DNA of 48,547 bases from an uncultured Gemmatimonadota bacterium (GCA_902825965.1 CADEDA010000011.1:7535-56081), one strand, 5' to 3'; positions 24,082-32,095 are shown, counted from the first letter of the stretch. The notes: a model not told the origin generated them from the sequence alone. Program-made: numbers and translations.

Positions 24082-25008
24082 TCAGGTTCCGGTTGCGCCG
24101 GTGCGCAACCGCGTCAGGAGCTGCGTGCGCTGGAGCGTGCGATCGAGCATCGCACGGTCCTCGTCGGTCCGGCCGGAACGCTGGACCAGTTGCACGAGGA
24201 CGGTCTCCAGATCCTCCAGGAGTTTCCGGCGCACAGGGTCATCGCCGGCGGGGGAGTCCAACAGCAGGCGCGTGTTGGTGAGGATGTCACGCGCCCATTT
24301 GCCAGTGAGGGAATCCATCATCGCGTCGGCAGGCGTCGCCGCGATCACGGCGACCAGCGCCTCGGCGCGGGAGAGGTGTTGATCGGATGCGACCCGATAG
24401 GTCGCGTTGCCGGGGTTGCCGCTCGCGGTGGCGCTCGCGGTGGCAATCGCGCCGGCGGCGCGCGGTTGGCTGCGGTTACGGTCGTCCGCGGCCGGCGTAC
24501 GCACCACTGCGACGGACGGCCGCACATCCGTGGTCCCGGTGGCGACCGTGGCGCCAGCCGGTGTGGCCGCCGCGGCCGGGGAGCCCGTGCCGACCGCGTC
24601 CTGCGAACGATCGGGCCGCGCGGCGGCGTCGGTGGTGGCGCCGGTCGCACCCGCTGCGGAGGCCACCGGCGCACCCAGTTCGGCCTGCGGCCGCACGTCC
24701 GGCCGCACGTCCGGCCGCACGTCCGGCCACACGAAGCGTCCCACCGCGAGTCCGATCAGCAGCGTAGCGGCCATGCCCACCCAGGGCGAGAACCGCAGGG
24801 TCGGACGTGTGGGTGTGGTGCTAGCGGCGGCCGAGCCCGCCGACGGTCCCACCGTCCGCAAGGGCGACGCGGCACGTGCGGCGGCGCGGGCCTTCGCGAT
24901 CTCGGCCCACATCGCGTCGCGCGGCACCTCCTCGAGCGGCGCGTGGTACGACCGCGCCTCGCGCTGGAGGAACTGCTCGAACTTGTCGGTCGTCGGTTCG
25001 TCGCTCAC
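24082..25008 (-). CDS. putative membrane-bound anti-sigma factor
   Basis: 308 residues. A soluble N-terminus (1-65: DKFEQFLQREARSYHAPLEEVPRDAMWAEI...) is followed by one transmembrane helix (WVGMAATLLIGLAVGRFVW), an Ala/Pro/Thr-rich linker and a helical C-terminal domain (LSRAEALVAVIAATPADAMM to the end). The topology is that of an anti-sigma factor, with a cytosolic head and an outer sensor part. No HxxxCxxC zinc motif is present. GTG at 25008 forms a GTGA overlap with the sigma stop and has GGGGAG 8 nt upstream; GTG at 25017 is the alternative. The anti-sigma role is inferred from position and topology only. Confidence 0.7.
   Translation of the reverse strand: MSDEPTTDKFEQFLQREARSYHAPLEEVPRDAMWAEIAKARAAARAASPLRTVGPSAGSAAASTTPTRPTLRFSPWVGMAATLLIGLAVGRFVWPDVRPDVRPDVRPQAELGAPVASAAGATGATTDAAARPDRSQDAVGTGSPAAAATPAGATVATGTTDVRPSVAVVRTPAADDRNRSQPRAAGAIATASATASGNPGNATYRVASDQHLSRAEALVAVIAATPADAMMDSLTGKWARDILTNTRLLLDSPAGDDPVRRKLLEDLETVLVQLVQRSGRTDEDRAMLDRTLQRTQLLTRLRTGATGT
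24691..24726. repeat. 12-bp tandem repeat, three units
   Basis: CCGCACGTCCGG repeated three times; on the minus strand it encodes DVRPDVRPDVRP just after the transmembrane helix of the putative anti-sigma factor. Confidence 0.9.
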
Positions 25009-25547
25009 GATGCCCACTCCCCTGCGAAATCACTGAGTTTCTCGCGCAGTTTCGCGCGTGCCCGGAAGAGCTGTGCCTTGGAGGTGCCCGGCTGGATGCC
25101 GAGCGCCGTGGCGATCTCCTCGTGCGTGAAGCCTTCCACATCATGCATCACGAACACCGTGCGGTAGCCGTCCGGCAGTCCGTCGATCGCGGCGCGGAGT
25201 CGGACCTTCAGGTCCGGTTCGGCCTCGCGCGCCGTGAGCGTCACTTCGGGGAGTTCGTCACCACCGATCTCCCGTCCGTGGATCCGTCGCACCTTCTTGA
25301 GCCCGTTGAGGATCACCGACACCGCGATGGAGTGCAGCCAGGTCGCGAGGGAGCTGTCCCCGCGGAAGTCGGCGAGCCGTTCGAAGGCCCGGATGAAGGT
25401 GTCCTGCGTGAAGTCCCGCGCCAGCGTCTCATCCCCGGCCATCCGGTAGGCGAGACGGTAGACGCGATCCACGTGCGCGTCGTACAGCACGCGCTCCGCC
25501 CGCACGTCCCCCCGCAACACCTCGGCGATGATCTCTTGGTCGGTCAC
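25005..25547 (-). CDS. ECF-type RNA polymerase sigma factor
   Basis: 180 residues, typical of the RpoE-like ECF group. Region 2 contains VYRLAYRMAGDETLARDFTQDTFIRAFERL and the DNA-melting/-10 segment FRGDSSLATWLHSIAVSVILNGLKK. Region 4 contains LPDGYRTVFVMHDVEGFTHEEIATALGI and the recognition helix TSKAQLFRARAKLREKL. GTG at 25547 starts VTDQEIIAEVLRGD, where the family begins; a longer frame to 25673 reaches into the terminator-like hairpin and is unlikely. It is first in a coupled operon with a membrane protein and two exported HEAT proteins, so an envelope signal is the likely trigger. Confidence 0.9.
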   Translation of the reverse strand: MTDQEIIAEVLRGDVRAERVLYDAHVDRVYRLAYRMAGDETLARDFTQDTFIRAFERLADFRGDSSLATWLHSIAVSVILNGLKKVRRIHGREIGGDELPEVTLTAREAEPDLKVRLRAAIDGLPDGYRTVFVMHDVEGFTHEEIATALGIQPGTSKAQLFRARAKLREKLSDFAGEWAS

Positions 25548-25625
25548 GTCGTGGGGGGAGCAGAGCGCGCTGGTGGACGACCCAGAGACAATCGGCACCC
25601 GGAATAGGTTGCGTCGCAAGACACG

Positions 25626-25657
25626 TGGGGGACGGAGGCTGCCGCCCCCGTCCCCCA
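25626..25657. terminator. hairpin downstream of the pseudopilin operon
   Basis: TGGGGGACGG (25626-25635) pairs with 25648-25657, a 10-bp stem with a 12-nt loop. It lies about 40 nt after the stop of the large pilus gene on the minus strand. There is no T-run, so termination is an inference from position. Confidence 0.5.
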
Positions 25658-25660
25658 GTA

Positions 25661-25675
25661 CGTTGTCAGACAACG
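25661..25675. promoter_or_regulatory. 15-bp palindrome CGTTGTCAGACAACG
   Basis: Seven-base arms CGTTGTC/GACAACG around a single central base, 19 bp after the pilus gene stop and 115 bp before the ECF sigma start. It could be an operator or the foot of a second hairpin. No regulator can be assigned. Confidence 0.45.
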
Positions 25676-25694
25676 AGTTGTGCCGCGGTCGGCC

Positions 25695-27836
25695 TCAGAG
25701 CGGTTTGCCCTTGAGTCGCATCAGGGTCGTGCGGATCTTGGCGGGGGTGTTGGCCTGGCTCGCATCGATCTCGAGGCTGCGCACGAACGTGTATCGATTG
25801 GTGAGCGGGAAGAACGGCGGCCGGGTGGCAGAGCGCTGGCAGCGGTCCACGGCCCCGAAGTATCGCATCCCGGTGTTGCTGCCGTCATAGAGGTCCGAAT
25901 AGCGCCGCATCACCATGCCGCCGGTGACTGCGAGGCAGCCACCGTTGGAGCGAGTCGACGTGCCGGCGTCCTCCGGACACTCCAGTTGGGATCCGGAGCT
26001 GCCCATCGTGCGGTTCGCACCCTCGACGCCGACCGTCCCGGTCAGCGACATGAAGTTGCCCTGCATCGTGAAGCGCGTCTCGCCGCCGAAGACGCCGGTG
26101 ATGCCCGTGAACACGAAGAAGGTGCTCGACCCGACGCGGCGGACACGCGACGTGAGCCCTTCCACCACGAGCACGTCGCCCACCGCGAGTACGCCGAGTT
26201 GGTCGGTGCAGGCCTCGCGGCTCGGGTCGTTGGGGTCGGCCGCGTAGCGGATCCGGTCGATGACGCGGACCCCGCCCTCGGCCCGCAGCGTCACGCGCCC
26301 GCGCACGGTGCCGCTCAGGTACACCGGCGCCGAGCCCGTCGCCGAGAGCACGCCGCGCGAGTTCGCGTTGCGCCCCACGTCGTAGGGCCAGAGGTGCGGC
26401 GACTCGACGGCCTGCCGCACGGCAGTGCTGATGCCCGACACCGCCGTGCCCGGGAACGTGCGCCAGGTCCCCAGCGTGCGCCGGCTGCCGAAGATGCAGC
26501 GCCCGGAGCGCACGTGGCTGAGGTCGAGCGTGCAGGTCATGCTCCGCGGCGTGAAGGTCGTGTCCGAGCCCCCGTAGCCGAACGGCGCACTGGCCGGCCA
26601 GCCGCCCGCCGGAGTCACGACGCCGAAGGGGACGGTATCCGCCGCCGTCCCGGTGACGACACCGGCGGCGTTGGTGAATCGCTCGACGTTCACCAGATAG
26701 GGGCTGCCGGCGGGGAAGCAGCGCGCCGTCTCCTGCGAGAGCACGAAGGACACCGCGTCACGGCTGTAGTCGTCCATCACGTCCATGTTGCCGACGATCA
26801 CCTGCGGGTACGCGCCCAGTGCCGTCGACTGGATGATGCTGCGCGCCCATAGCGAGCGGTGGGCCGCCACGGGGAAGAAGTGCCAGCGCGAGCCGCGGAG
26901 GTAGAAGGCCCCGCACTGCTGCTGCACCACCGGATGGTCCCAGGCGTGGTAGTCCTGTCCGAAGAGGTTCGTGAGCGTGGGCAGGCGCAGGCTCAGGCGC
27001 GTGGAGTCGACCCCCGCCGTGTCGGCGAGGTCGAAGATCCGCACGAACCCCTCGTTCGGCTCGACGGTGGCGTCGTTGTCCGCATCGAAGGCGACGAACT
27101 CGACGCGCGTGCCGCGCGGCCCGCCGAGCGGGGTGAAGCGCAGGTTCGCCCCGGCCGCGAGGGTGTCGAGGCGCGGGAACGTCGAGTCGCGCGGGTACCC
27201 CACGCGCTCCACGCCGACGAGGCTGTCGATGTCGAACACGCCGGTGCCGGCGAAGCTGCCCACCGCGCTCACGGTGTCGCGATAGCGGTTGCCCGACGCG
27301 GAACTGCGCCAGCTCCCGTTGGAGTGCGCGCGGCCCGGCACGACACCCGGTCCATGGCTCTCGCTGGCAGGGAAGGAATCGACGAAGAGCCCGTAGTGCG
27401 AGAACGACTCCCGCTGCAGGTCGAGCCGACGCACCTGCCGCGTCCCTCCGGCATCGTATGCCGCCGCCAGCAGCGTCACCGTGGGCAGCGTGACGCCGGA
27501 GGTGTCGCCCGTCACCGCGGCGTAGACGTTGACGCGCACGCCGGGCACGGCGCCGCCCGTCGCGTCCACGATCTGCAGGCCCGCGTAGATCTGCCGCATG
27601 CCGGTGTCGGGGATCACCATCGTGCTGTCGTAGAGCACGCGGGAGCGCGCCATCTCCAGCCCCGACTCCGCCGCAAGACGGAACGTGCGCTCCCGGTCGT
27701 AGAAGGCCGACAGCAGGCCCGCACTCGACGACATGAAGATCGCGGCGATCGACAGCCCGGCGATCGCCAGCGTCATCATCAGCACCAGGATCAGTGCCGA
27801 GCCGCGCCGATTCCGGCCCCACCGGCGCCCGCTCAT
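25695..27836 (-). CDS. PilX-like pilus-assembly protein with long exported domain
   Basis: 713 residues. An Arg-rich N-terminus is followed by one hydrophobic helix (GSALILVLMMTLAIAGLSIAAIFM, about 11-34) and by RTFRLAAESGLEMARSRV, the arrangement of PilX/GspK-type minor pilins (PilX_N). The remainder is a large beta-rich extracellular region with several Cys (QQQCGAFYLRG, RCIFGSRR, EACTDQ, LECPED, GGCLAV). Toward the C-terminus, segments such as YLSGTVRGRVTLRAEGGVRVIDRI look like stacked beta-strands. ATG 27836 overlaps the stop of the upstream gene (ATGA). Probably last in a minor-pilin operon. Confidence 0.75.
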   Translation of the reverse strand: MSGRRWGRNRRGSALILVLMMTLAIAGLSIAAIFMSSSAGLLSAFYDRERTFRLAAESGLEMARSRVLYDSTMVIPDTGMRQIYAGLQIVDATGGAVPGVRVNVYAAVTGDTSGVTLPTVTLLAAAYDAGGTRQVRRLDLQRESFSHYGLFVDSFPASESHGPGVVPGRAHSNGSWRSSASGNRYRDTVSAVGSFAGTGVFDIDSLVGVERVGYPRDSTFPRLDTLAAGANLRFTPLGGPRGTRVEFVAFDADNDATVEPNEGFVRIFDLADTAGVDSTRLSLRLPTLTNLFGQDYHAWDHPVVQQQCGAFYLRGSRWHFFPVAAHRSLWARSIIQSTALGAYPQVIVGNMDVMDDYSRDAVSFVLSQETARCFPAGSPYLVNVERFTNAAGVVTGTAADTVPFGVVTPAGGWPASAPFGYGGSDTTFTPRSMTCTLDLSHVRSGRCIFGSRRTLGTWRTFPGTAVSGISTAVRQAVESPHLWPYDVGRNANSRGVLSATGSAPVYLSGTVRGRVTLRAEGGVRVIDRIRYAADPNDPSREACTDQLGVLAVGDVLVVEGLTSRVRRVGSSTFFVFTGITGVFGGETRFTMQGNFMSLTGTVGVEGANRTMGSSGSQLECPEDAGTSTRSNGGCLAVTGGMVMRRYSDLYDGSNTGMRYFGAVDRCQRSATRPPFFPLTNRYTFVRSLEIDASQANTPAKIRTTLMRLKGKPL

Positions 27837-28942
27837 GGCAGCGTCACCGTGCTGGCGGTGGTCCGCGAGGAGACCTGCCCTGCGCAGTCCACGGCCCGCA
27901 CGCCGTATTCGTACGTACCACTGCCGCCCGGCAGCGTGTGGTCCCACCGATAACTCGAGGCCGTGGTCGCGGGCACCGTCGCCAGCGTCTCCCACAGCGC
28001 CCCCGTCACGTTCAACCGACGCTCCACGAGGTAATAGCGGACGTCGGTCTCGCCGCCGGCGTCGTCGTCCGAGGCGGCCCAGTCCACTTCGAGGCGGAAG
28101 ATGCCGCTGGCCGTCTCCTTGTCCGCGTCGACGTCATCGGGTGCCGCCGGTGCGGCGCCGCACTGCGTGGCGAGCCGCGACGCGGCGTTCTGCACGGGGA
28201 CGCGCCAGCTCACGGTCCGGATGGTCTCCGCACCCGTCGATCGGTCGCGATAGTAGCCGGCCGCCCGCACGCCGACCGCGCGCACGGAGTCGATGGCCAA
28301 CGAATCCCAGTACAGCGGCAACCGGCTCGCGGCGATGCGCAGCAGCGCCCCCCCGATCGGGCGGTAGTACGAGAAGAACTGCGAATCGGCCGGCACGTGC
28401 AGGGCCCGCACCACCTGCACGGAGTCGCGGGCGTTCACGCGCCGGTACAGCACGTAGAGGTCGGAGCGCCCCGAGATCGTGTCCGGATGCAGGAAGTACG
28501 AGATCGTCTCATGGTGGCTGATGCCGCCATGCGCATCGAGATGGTCGGCCGACGGGTACGAGCGCGCGCCGATCGGCAGCGCGGCGGCGTCCGTGAGCCG
28601 CCAGCTCTCCGTGAGCGTGGTCGCGGCCCCGGGCTCCACGTCCGCGGCGCCGGGGTCGAGCGTGTCGCTCGCCAGCAGGTTCGCATTGAACGACAGCGCC
28701 ATGGGCCCCGCCTGCACGAGCACCGGTTGGCCCGCCACGCTGGAGGCCAGCCGCAGGTCCGCGTCGATCGCCCGCTGGGCGTACCGCGCCAGTTGCTCCG
28801 CGTCGAGGCGGCCGGCGCTCGACCCGAGCGCCCGCGTCTGGGCGCGCACGAACGGCAGGGTGATCGCGAACACCGCGAGCGTGAGCGTCATGGCGACGAT
28901 GATCTCCATGATCGTGAACCCGCGGCGGGCGTGCCGTCTCAT
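27833..28942 (-). CDS. prepilin-type protein, PilW-like
   Basis: 369 residues. Starts MRRHARRGFTIMEIIVAMTL: a class III signal cleaved after Gly8 by the prepilin peptidase, with Phe and Glu5 of the mature pilin in place. The large exported part is beta-rich, and near the C-terminus (AASDDDAGGETDVRYYLVERR to WDHTLPGGSGTYEYGVRAVD) it resembles a fibronectin type III-like fold. The long length suits PilW-type minor pilins, which prime pilus assembly together with PilV and PilX. ATG 28942 overlaps the stop of the PilV-like gene. Confidence 0.8.
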   Translation of the reverse strand: MRRHARRGFTIMEIIVAMTLTLAVFAITLPFVRAQTRALGSSAGRLDAEQLARYAQRAIDADLRLASSVAGQPVLVQAGPMALSFNANLLASDTLDPGAADVEPGAATTLTESWRLTDAAALPIGARSYPSADHLDAHGGISHHETISYFLHPDTISGRSDLYVLYRRVNARDSVQVVRALHVPADSQFFSYYRPIGGALLRIAASRLPLYWDSLAIDSVRAVGVRAAGYYRDRSTGAETIRTVSWRVPVQNAASRLATQCGAAPAAPDDVDADKETASGIFRLEVDWAASDDDAGGETDVRYYLVERRLNVTGALWETLATVPATTASSYRWDHTLPGGSGTYEYGVRAVDCAGQVSSRTTASTVTLP

Positions 28943-29358
28943 CGGAAGGCCGCGATGACGACCGTCTTGGTCACCGGCTTGGCCAGCAGCGGCGAGCTCA
29001 CGGTCACGGTGACGGTCGCGTATTCGGTGATGGCGCTGGTGGTCGTCGCCACGTCCGTGCGCCGGGTGTACTCGTCGTGACCGGTCATCGCGGGATTCGC
29101 GGTGGAATCGGTCGCGGTCTCGACCTTGTCGTCGAAGGTCGAGACCAGCGTCCCGTAGACGGGGTGGGCACGGATGGTCTCGATCCGTGCCGTCGCGAGG
29201 TCGCTCGCCACCGCCAGGTTCGCGGCGTTGCGCGCCGCCCGCGTGAACGCCTGCCCGAAACGCGACATCGCCAGCATGACCCCCGAGAGGATCACGATCG
29301 CGAACATCACCTCGATGATGGTCATGCCGCGCTTCAGGCGGCGTCGGGACGAGGGCAT
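28939..29358 (-). CDS. prepilin-type protein, PilV-like
   Basis: 139 residues. Type III signal RRLKRGMTIIEVMFAIVIL with cleavage after the Gly and Glu5 present, followed by a short beta-rich head (AVASDLATARIETIRAHPVYGTL...). Start ATG 29358 lies 12 codons before the cleavage site; the frame is open further upstream but would run into the intergenic palindromes. No Shine-Dalgarno site is evident. It is first in a chain of three coupled minor-pilin genes and divergent from the AraC-type regulator. Confidence 0.8.
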   Translation of the reverse strand: MPSSRRRLKRGMTIIEVMFAIVILSGVMLAMSRFGQAFTRAARNAANLAVASDLATARIETIRAHPVYGTLVSTFDDKVETATDSTANPAMTGHDEYTRRTDVATTTSAITEYATVTVTVSSPLLAKPVTKTVVIAAFR

Positions 29359-29418
29359 GCGGGAGTGGAACGGGCGGTCGGGGACACCATCGCAGAGAAC
29401 AGACGCGGCGGCGGCGCA

Positions 29419-29439
29419 CGGTGTCACATCGTGACACCG
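29419..29439. promoter_or_regulatory. 21-bp palindrome between pilin operon and araC-type gene
   Basis: CGGTGTCAC-ATC-GTGACACCG: 9-bp perfect arms and a 3-bp centre. It sits 61 bp before the PilV-like start and 97 bp before the AraC-type start, an operator position for both. The factor is unknown. Confidence 0.6.
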
Positions 29440-29473
29440 GGACCGGCTCGTGCGTCAGTCACCAGTCAGAGCA

Positions 29474-29492
29474 TCGGCACGTTGCGTGCCGA
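29474..29492. promoter_or_regulatory. 19-bp palindrome before the araC-type gene
   Basis: TCGGCACG-TTG-CGTGCCGA: 8-bp perfect arms and a 3-bp centre, 44 bp before the GTG start. It differs from the palindrome at 29419 in sequence but shares the 3-bp spacing. It could be an operator or an RNA hairpin in the leader. Confidence 0.5.
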
Positions 29493-29535
29493 GACTCCCG
29501 GAACAACCCGAACCGTCCCTGCCTGGAGAGGTCCC

Positions 29536-30300
29536 GTGGCCGCGATCGCCACCATGCTCCCCGATCCCCGCGCCCTGCAACGGGTGAATGCCGCCGTCGC
29601 CGGCGAGCATCGCCTGGTCCATTGCCGCACCTGGGCCGAACTGGAGGCCGCCTGCCGCGACGAGGAGGTCTCGCTCGCGATCGTCGACCTCTTCGCCGAC
29701 GGCCACACGCACTTCGACGTCGTCCGCCGCCTCAAGATGCGCGCCGAGCGCCTCACGATGGTCGCCTACGTCACGGTCACGCAGGAGCGGTCGCGCGACC
29801 TCTTCGACGCCGGCCGCGCCGGCTTCGACGGCCTGCTCATCTTCGGGGCCGACGACACGCCCGCGGCCTTCCGCGCCGTGCTCGAGCGCGCCGCCGCCCG
29901 CGGCGTCGCCCAGCTGCTCCGCCCCCGCCTCGCCCTGCTCAACCCGGTGGTGCGCGACGCGGTGATGGTGTCGGTCACGCGGGCCCACCTGCGGCTCACC
30001 TCGCATCGCCTGGCCGAGATCTGCGGCAGCCCCAAGCGCACCCTGTTGGCCGCCCTCGACACCGCCGGATTCCCGCCCCCGCAGAAGCTGCTCGCCTGGG
30101 GCCGCCTCATCGTCGCCGCGCAGATGCTCGAGGACGAATCCCGATCGGCGGACTCGGTGGCCCGGCTGCTGGATTTCCCCTCAGGTTCGGCATTCCGCAA
30201 CACCTGCCAGCGCTACCTCGGCGCCACCCCGCACGAGATCCGCGCGAACGGCGGTGCCGCCTGGGCGGTCAAGCGCTTCCTCGCCGAGGTCGGCCTGTAG
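29536..30300 (+). CDS. AraC-family regulator with receiver-like N-terminal domain
   Basis: 254 residues. Residues about 5-120 have the alternating strand/helix pattern of a response-regulator receiver (LVHCRTWAELEAACRDEEVSLAIVDLFADG; later LTMVAYVTVTQE and GFDGLLIFG). One Asp is at the phosphorylation position (VDLFADG), but the N-terminal acidic pair and the conserved Lys are not evident. The C-terminal about 100 residues are an AraC-type double helix-turn-helix (LAEICGSPKRTLLAALDTAG, then DSVARLLDFPSGSAFRNTCQRYLGATPHEIR). GTG 29536 has GGAG 7 nt upstream; ATG 29554 is an alternative. It lies between pilin genes on both sides. Confidence 0.75.
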   Translation: MAAIATMLPDPRALQRVNAAVAGEHRLVHCRTWAELEAACRDEEVSLAIVDLFADGHTHFDVVRRLKMRAERLTMVAYVTVTQERSRDLFDAGRAGFDGLLIFGADDTPAAFRAVLERAAARGVAQLLRPRLALLNPVVRDAVMVSVTRAHLRLTSHRLAEICGSPKRTLLAALDTAGFPPPQKLLAWGRLIVAAQMLEDESRSADSVARLLDFPSGSAFRNTCQRYLGATPHEIRANGGAAWAVKRFLAEVGL

Positions 30301-30337
30301 CGCAGCGGCGCGTAGCGTCGCGGAGTGGCGCAGCGCG

Positions 30338-30931
30338 TCAGTTGTTCCGCTGACGCCAGGCCCCGCCGGCCCGGGACCAGAATCCGGTGCGCGCCGTCGC
30401 GCCGATGATCGTCATCGCGCGGAAATCCTCGGGCAACCGCCGCGGCGACCCGATGTACACCACCGCATCGCCGGACAGCGCCCCGTTGGGCCCGATCCGG
30501 ACCGCGCGCTGCTGCGGGTTCCCGGTCTCCACCACGCCGGGGCCGGTGATGTAGGCCGCGGCCGTCCCGTCGATGGTCTCCGGCGGGGACAGGAACATCG
30601 CGCCGTCCGCGAGCGGGCGGTACCGCACCGTATCGGTCGCGTCCATCACGCCGTTGTTGTTGTAGTCCTGCAGGATGCGCGCGCGGTGGTTGTTGGCGTC
30701 GAACATCACCTGCACTGCCACGTTCTTGGTGATCGCCGTCTGCTGGGCCCCGATGATCACGTTCTGCAGCAACCGGATGTTCGCGTCCATCCGGAAGCCC
30801 CAGAAGCTGACGCGGGTCACGGCAAAACCCACCACCACCGCCACCAAGGCGATGACGGCGAGGATCTCGATCAACGTGAAGGCGCGGCGGGCGCCGGCGG
30901 GCGGGCGGGCATGTCGTTCAAGGCGGGGCAT
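30338..30931 (-). CDS. GspH/FimT-type pseudopilin
   Basis: 197 residues. The N-terminus has a class III signal ARRAFTLIEILAVIALVAVVV with Glu5 present; the residue before Phe is Ala in place of the usual Gly. The head domain fits GspH (FDANNHRARILQDYNNNGVMDATDTVRYRPL, with a DxNxxG-type loop). ATG 30931 chosen; a GTG 3 nt upstream is possible. It is separated from the other three minor pilins by the AraC-type gene, with which it converges. Confidence 0.8.
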   Translation of the reverse strand: MPRLERHARPPAGARRAFTLIEILAVIALVAVVVGFAVTRVSFWGFRMDANIRLLQNVIIGAQQTAITKNVAVQVMFDANNHRARILQDYNNNGVMDATDTVRYRPLADGAMFLSPPETIDGTAAAYITGPGVVETGNPQQRAVRIGPNGALSGDAVVYIGSPRRLPEDFRAMTIIGATARTGFWSRAGGAWRQRNN

Positions 30932-31000
30932 CACGGGAGATACGCGCAGCGGGGCAGCGCGGTCACGGCGCCGGCGCTGGCCTCGCCGAGTCCGACTCCG

Positions 31001-31006
31001 TACGAT
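31001..31006 (+). promoter_or_regulatory. -10 box of coaE (leaderless type)
   Basis: TACGAT is followed by 5 nt (tcgcc) and the coaE ATG, with no Shine-Dalgarno site in between. Confidence 0.4.
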
Positions 31007-31011
31007 TCGCC

Positions 31012-31632
31012 ATGCTCATCGTCGGGCTCACGGGCAACATCGCGGCCGGCAAGACCACGGTCGCCGAACGCTTCGCGGCGCAGGGGGTGCGCGTGATCGC
31101 CTCGGACCAGCTCGCGCGCCGCGCGGTCGAGCGTGGCACGCCCGCACTGGCGCGCATCGCCGAGCGGTTCGGCCCGACGGTGCTCGCCCCGGACGGATCG
31201 CTCGACCGCGCTGCCCTGCGCCGCATCGTGTTCGCGGACGCGACCGAACGCCGCGCCCTCGAGGCGATCACGCACCCCGAGGTGGAGCGGCTCCGCCAGG
31301 CCGAGATCGACGCGGCACGTGCGGCGGGACTCCCGCTCGTGGTCTGCGACATCCCGCTGCTGTTCGAGGTGGGGCTCGAGCGCCGGATGGATCGCGTGGT
31401 GGTGGTGGACGCCCCGGCGGAGCTGCGGCGCACCCGACTGGTGCGCGACCGCCAGCTCTCGAGCGCGGAGGCCGACGCGATGATCGCGGCGCAGTGGCCC
31501 GCCGAATCCAAGCGTGCGCGGGCCGACCACGTGATCGTCAACGATGGTTCCCGCGAGGTGCTCGCCGCACGCACCGATGCCGTGCTCGAACGCTTGCGTG
31601 AGGCCGCTGCCGCGTCACACGCGTCAGCTTGA
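31012..31632 (+). CDS. coaE: dephospho-CoA kinase
   Basis: Phosphorylates the 3'-hydroxyl of dephospho-CoA, the last step of coenzyme A synthesis. 206 residues, the usual length. P-loop GLTGNIAAGKTTVAERF (residues 5-21), then IASDQLAR, the ITHPEVERLR helix, VVCDIPLLFE (substrate-binding, Walker B region) and the lid RLVRDRQLSSAEADAMIAAQ. ATG 31012 begins exactly where the family begins. There is no Shine-Dalgarno site, but a TACGAT box ends 5 nt upstream. It is upstream of gcvH in the same direction with a 76-bp gap. Confidence 0.95.
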   Translation: MLIVGLTGNIAAGKTTVAERFAAQGVRVIASDQLARRAVERGTPALARIAERFGPTVLAPDGSLDRAALRRIVFADATERRALEAITHPEVERLRQAEIDAARAAGLPLVVCDIPLLFEVGLERRMDRVVVVDAPAELRRTRLVRDRQLSSAEADAMIAAQWPAESKRARADHVIVNDGSREVLAARTDAVLERLREAAAASHASA

Positions 31633-31708
31633 CCCTCGTCCCCGTGCGGGATAGCCTTCGCACGTCGGAATCACCTCCCTCTCCCCCCAGCTCACTCCGG
31701 AGCCGCGC

Positions 31709-32095
31709 GTGTCGTCGATCCCGCAGGACCTCCTCTATACCGCCGATCACGAATACGTGAAGAAGACCGCCGATGCGTCGGTCGTCCTCGTCGGCATCAC
31801 CGACTACGCGCAGGGCGAACTCGGCGACATCGTCTACCTCGAGATGCCGAGTGTCGGCAAGAAGTTCGGCGCGCACGACGTGTTCGGGACGGTCGAGGCG
31901 GTCAAGGCGGTCTCGGAGCTGTTCTCGCCGCTCGCGGGCGAGATCCTCGAGGTCAACGCGAAGCTCGACGGCGAACCCGCGCTCGTGAACTCCGATCCGT
32001 ACGGCGATGGCTGGATGATCAAGATGAAGGTCGATCCGGCGGCGCTCGGCGGGCTCATGGACGCCGCGGCGTACAAGAAGCACCTCGGGGAGTGA
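31709..32095 (+). CDS. gcvH: glycine cleavage system H protein
   Basis: Lipoyl carrier that shuttles the aminomethyl group among the P, T and L proteins. 128 residues. The lipoylated lysine is Lys66 in FGTVEAVKAVSELFSP. GDIVYLEMPSVG and PYGDGWMIKMK are also family-typical. GTG start at 31709 has GGAG 6 nt upstream. It is convergent with gcvP, separated by a strong hairpin. gcvT is not in the window. Confidence 0.97.
   Translation: MSSIPQDLLYTADHEYVKKTADASVVLVGITDYAQGELGDIVYLEMPSVGKKFGAHDVFGTVEAVKAVSELFSPLAGEILEVNAKLDGEPALVNSDPYGDGWMIKMKVDPAALGGLMDAAAYKKHLGE

Noticed and set aside
24082-25008. Zinc-binding anti-sigma (ZAS) motif in the putative anti-sigma factor
   Set aside because: No HxxxCxxC is present in the N-terminal head, so it cannot be assigned to that class.
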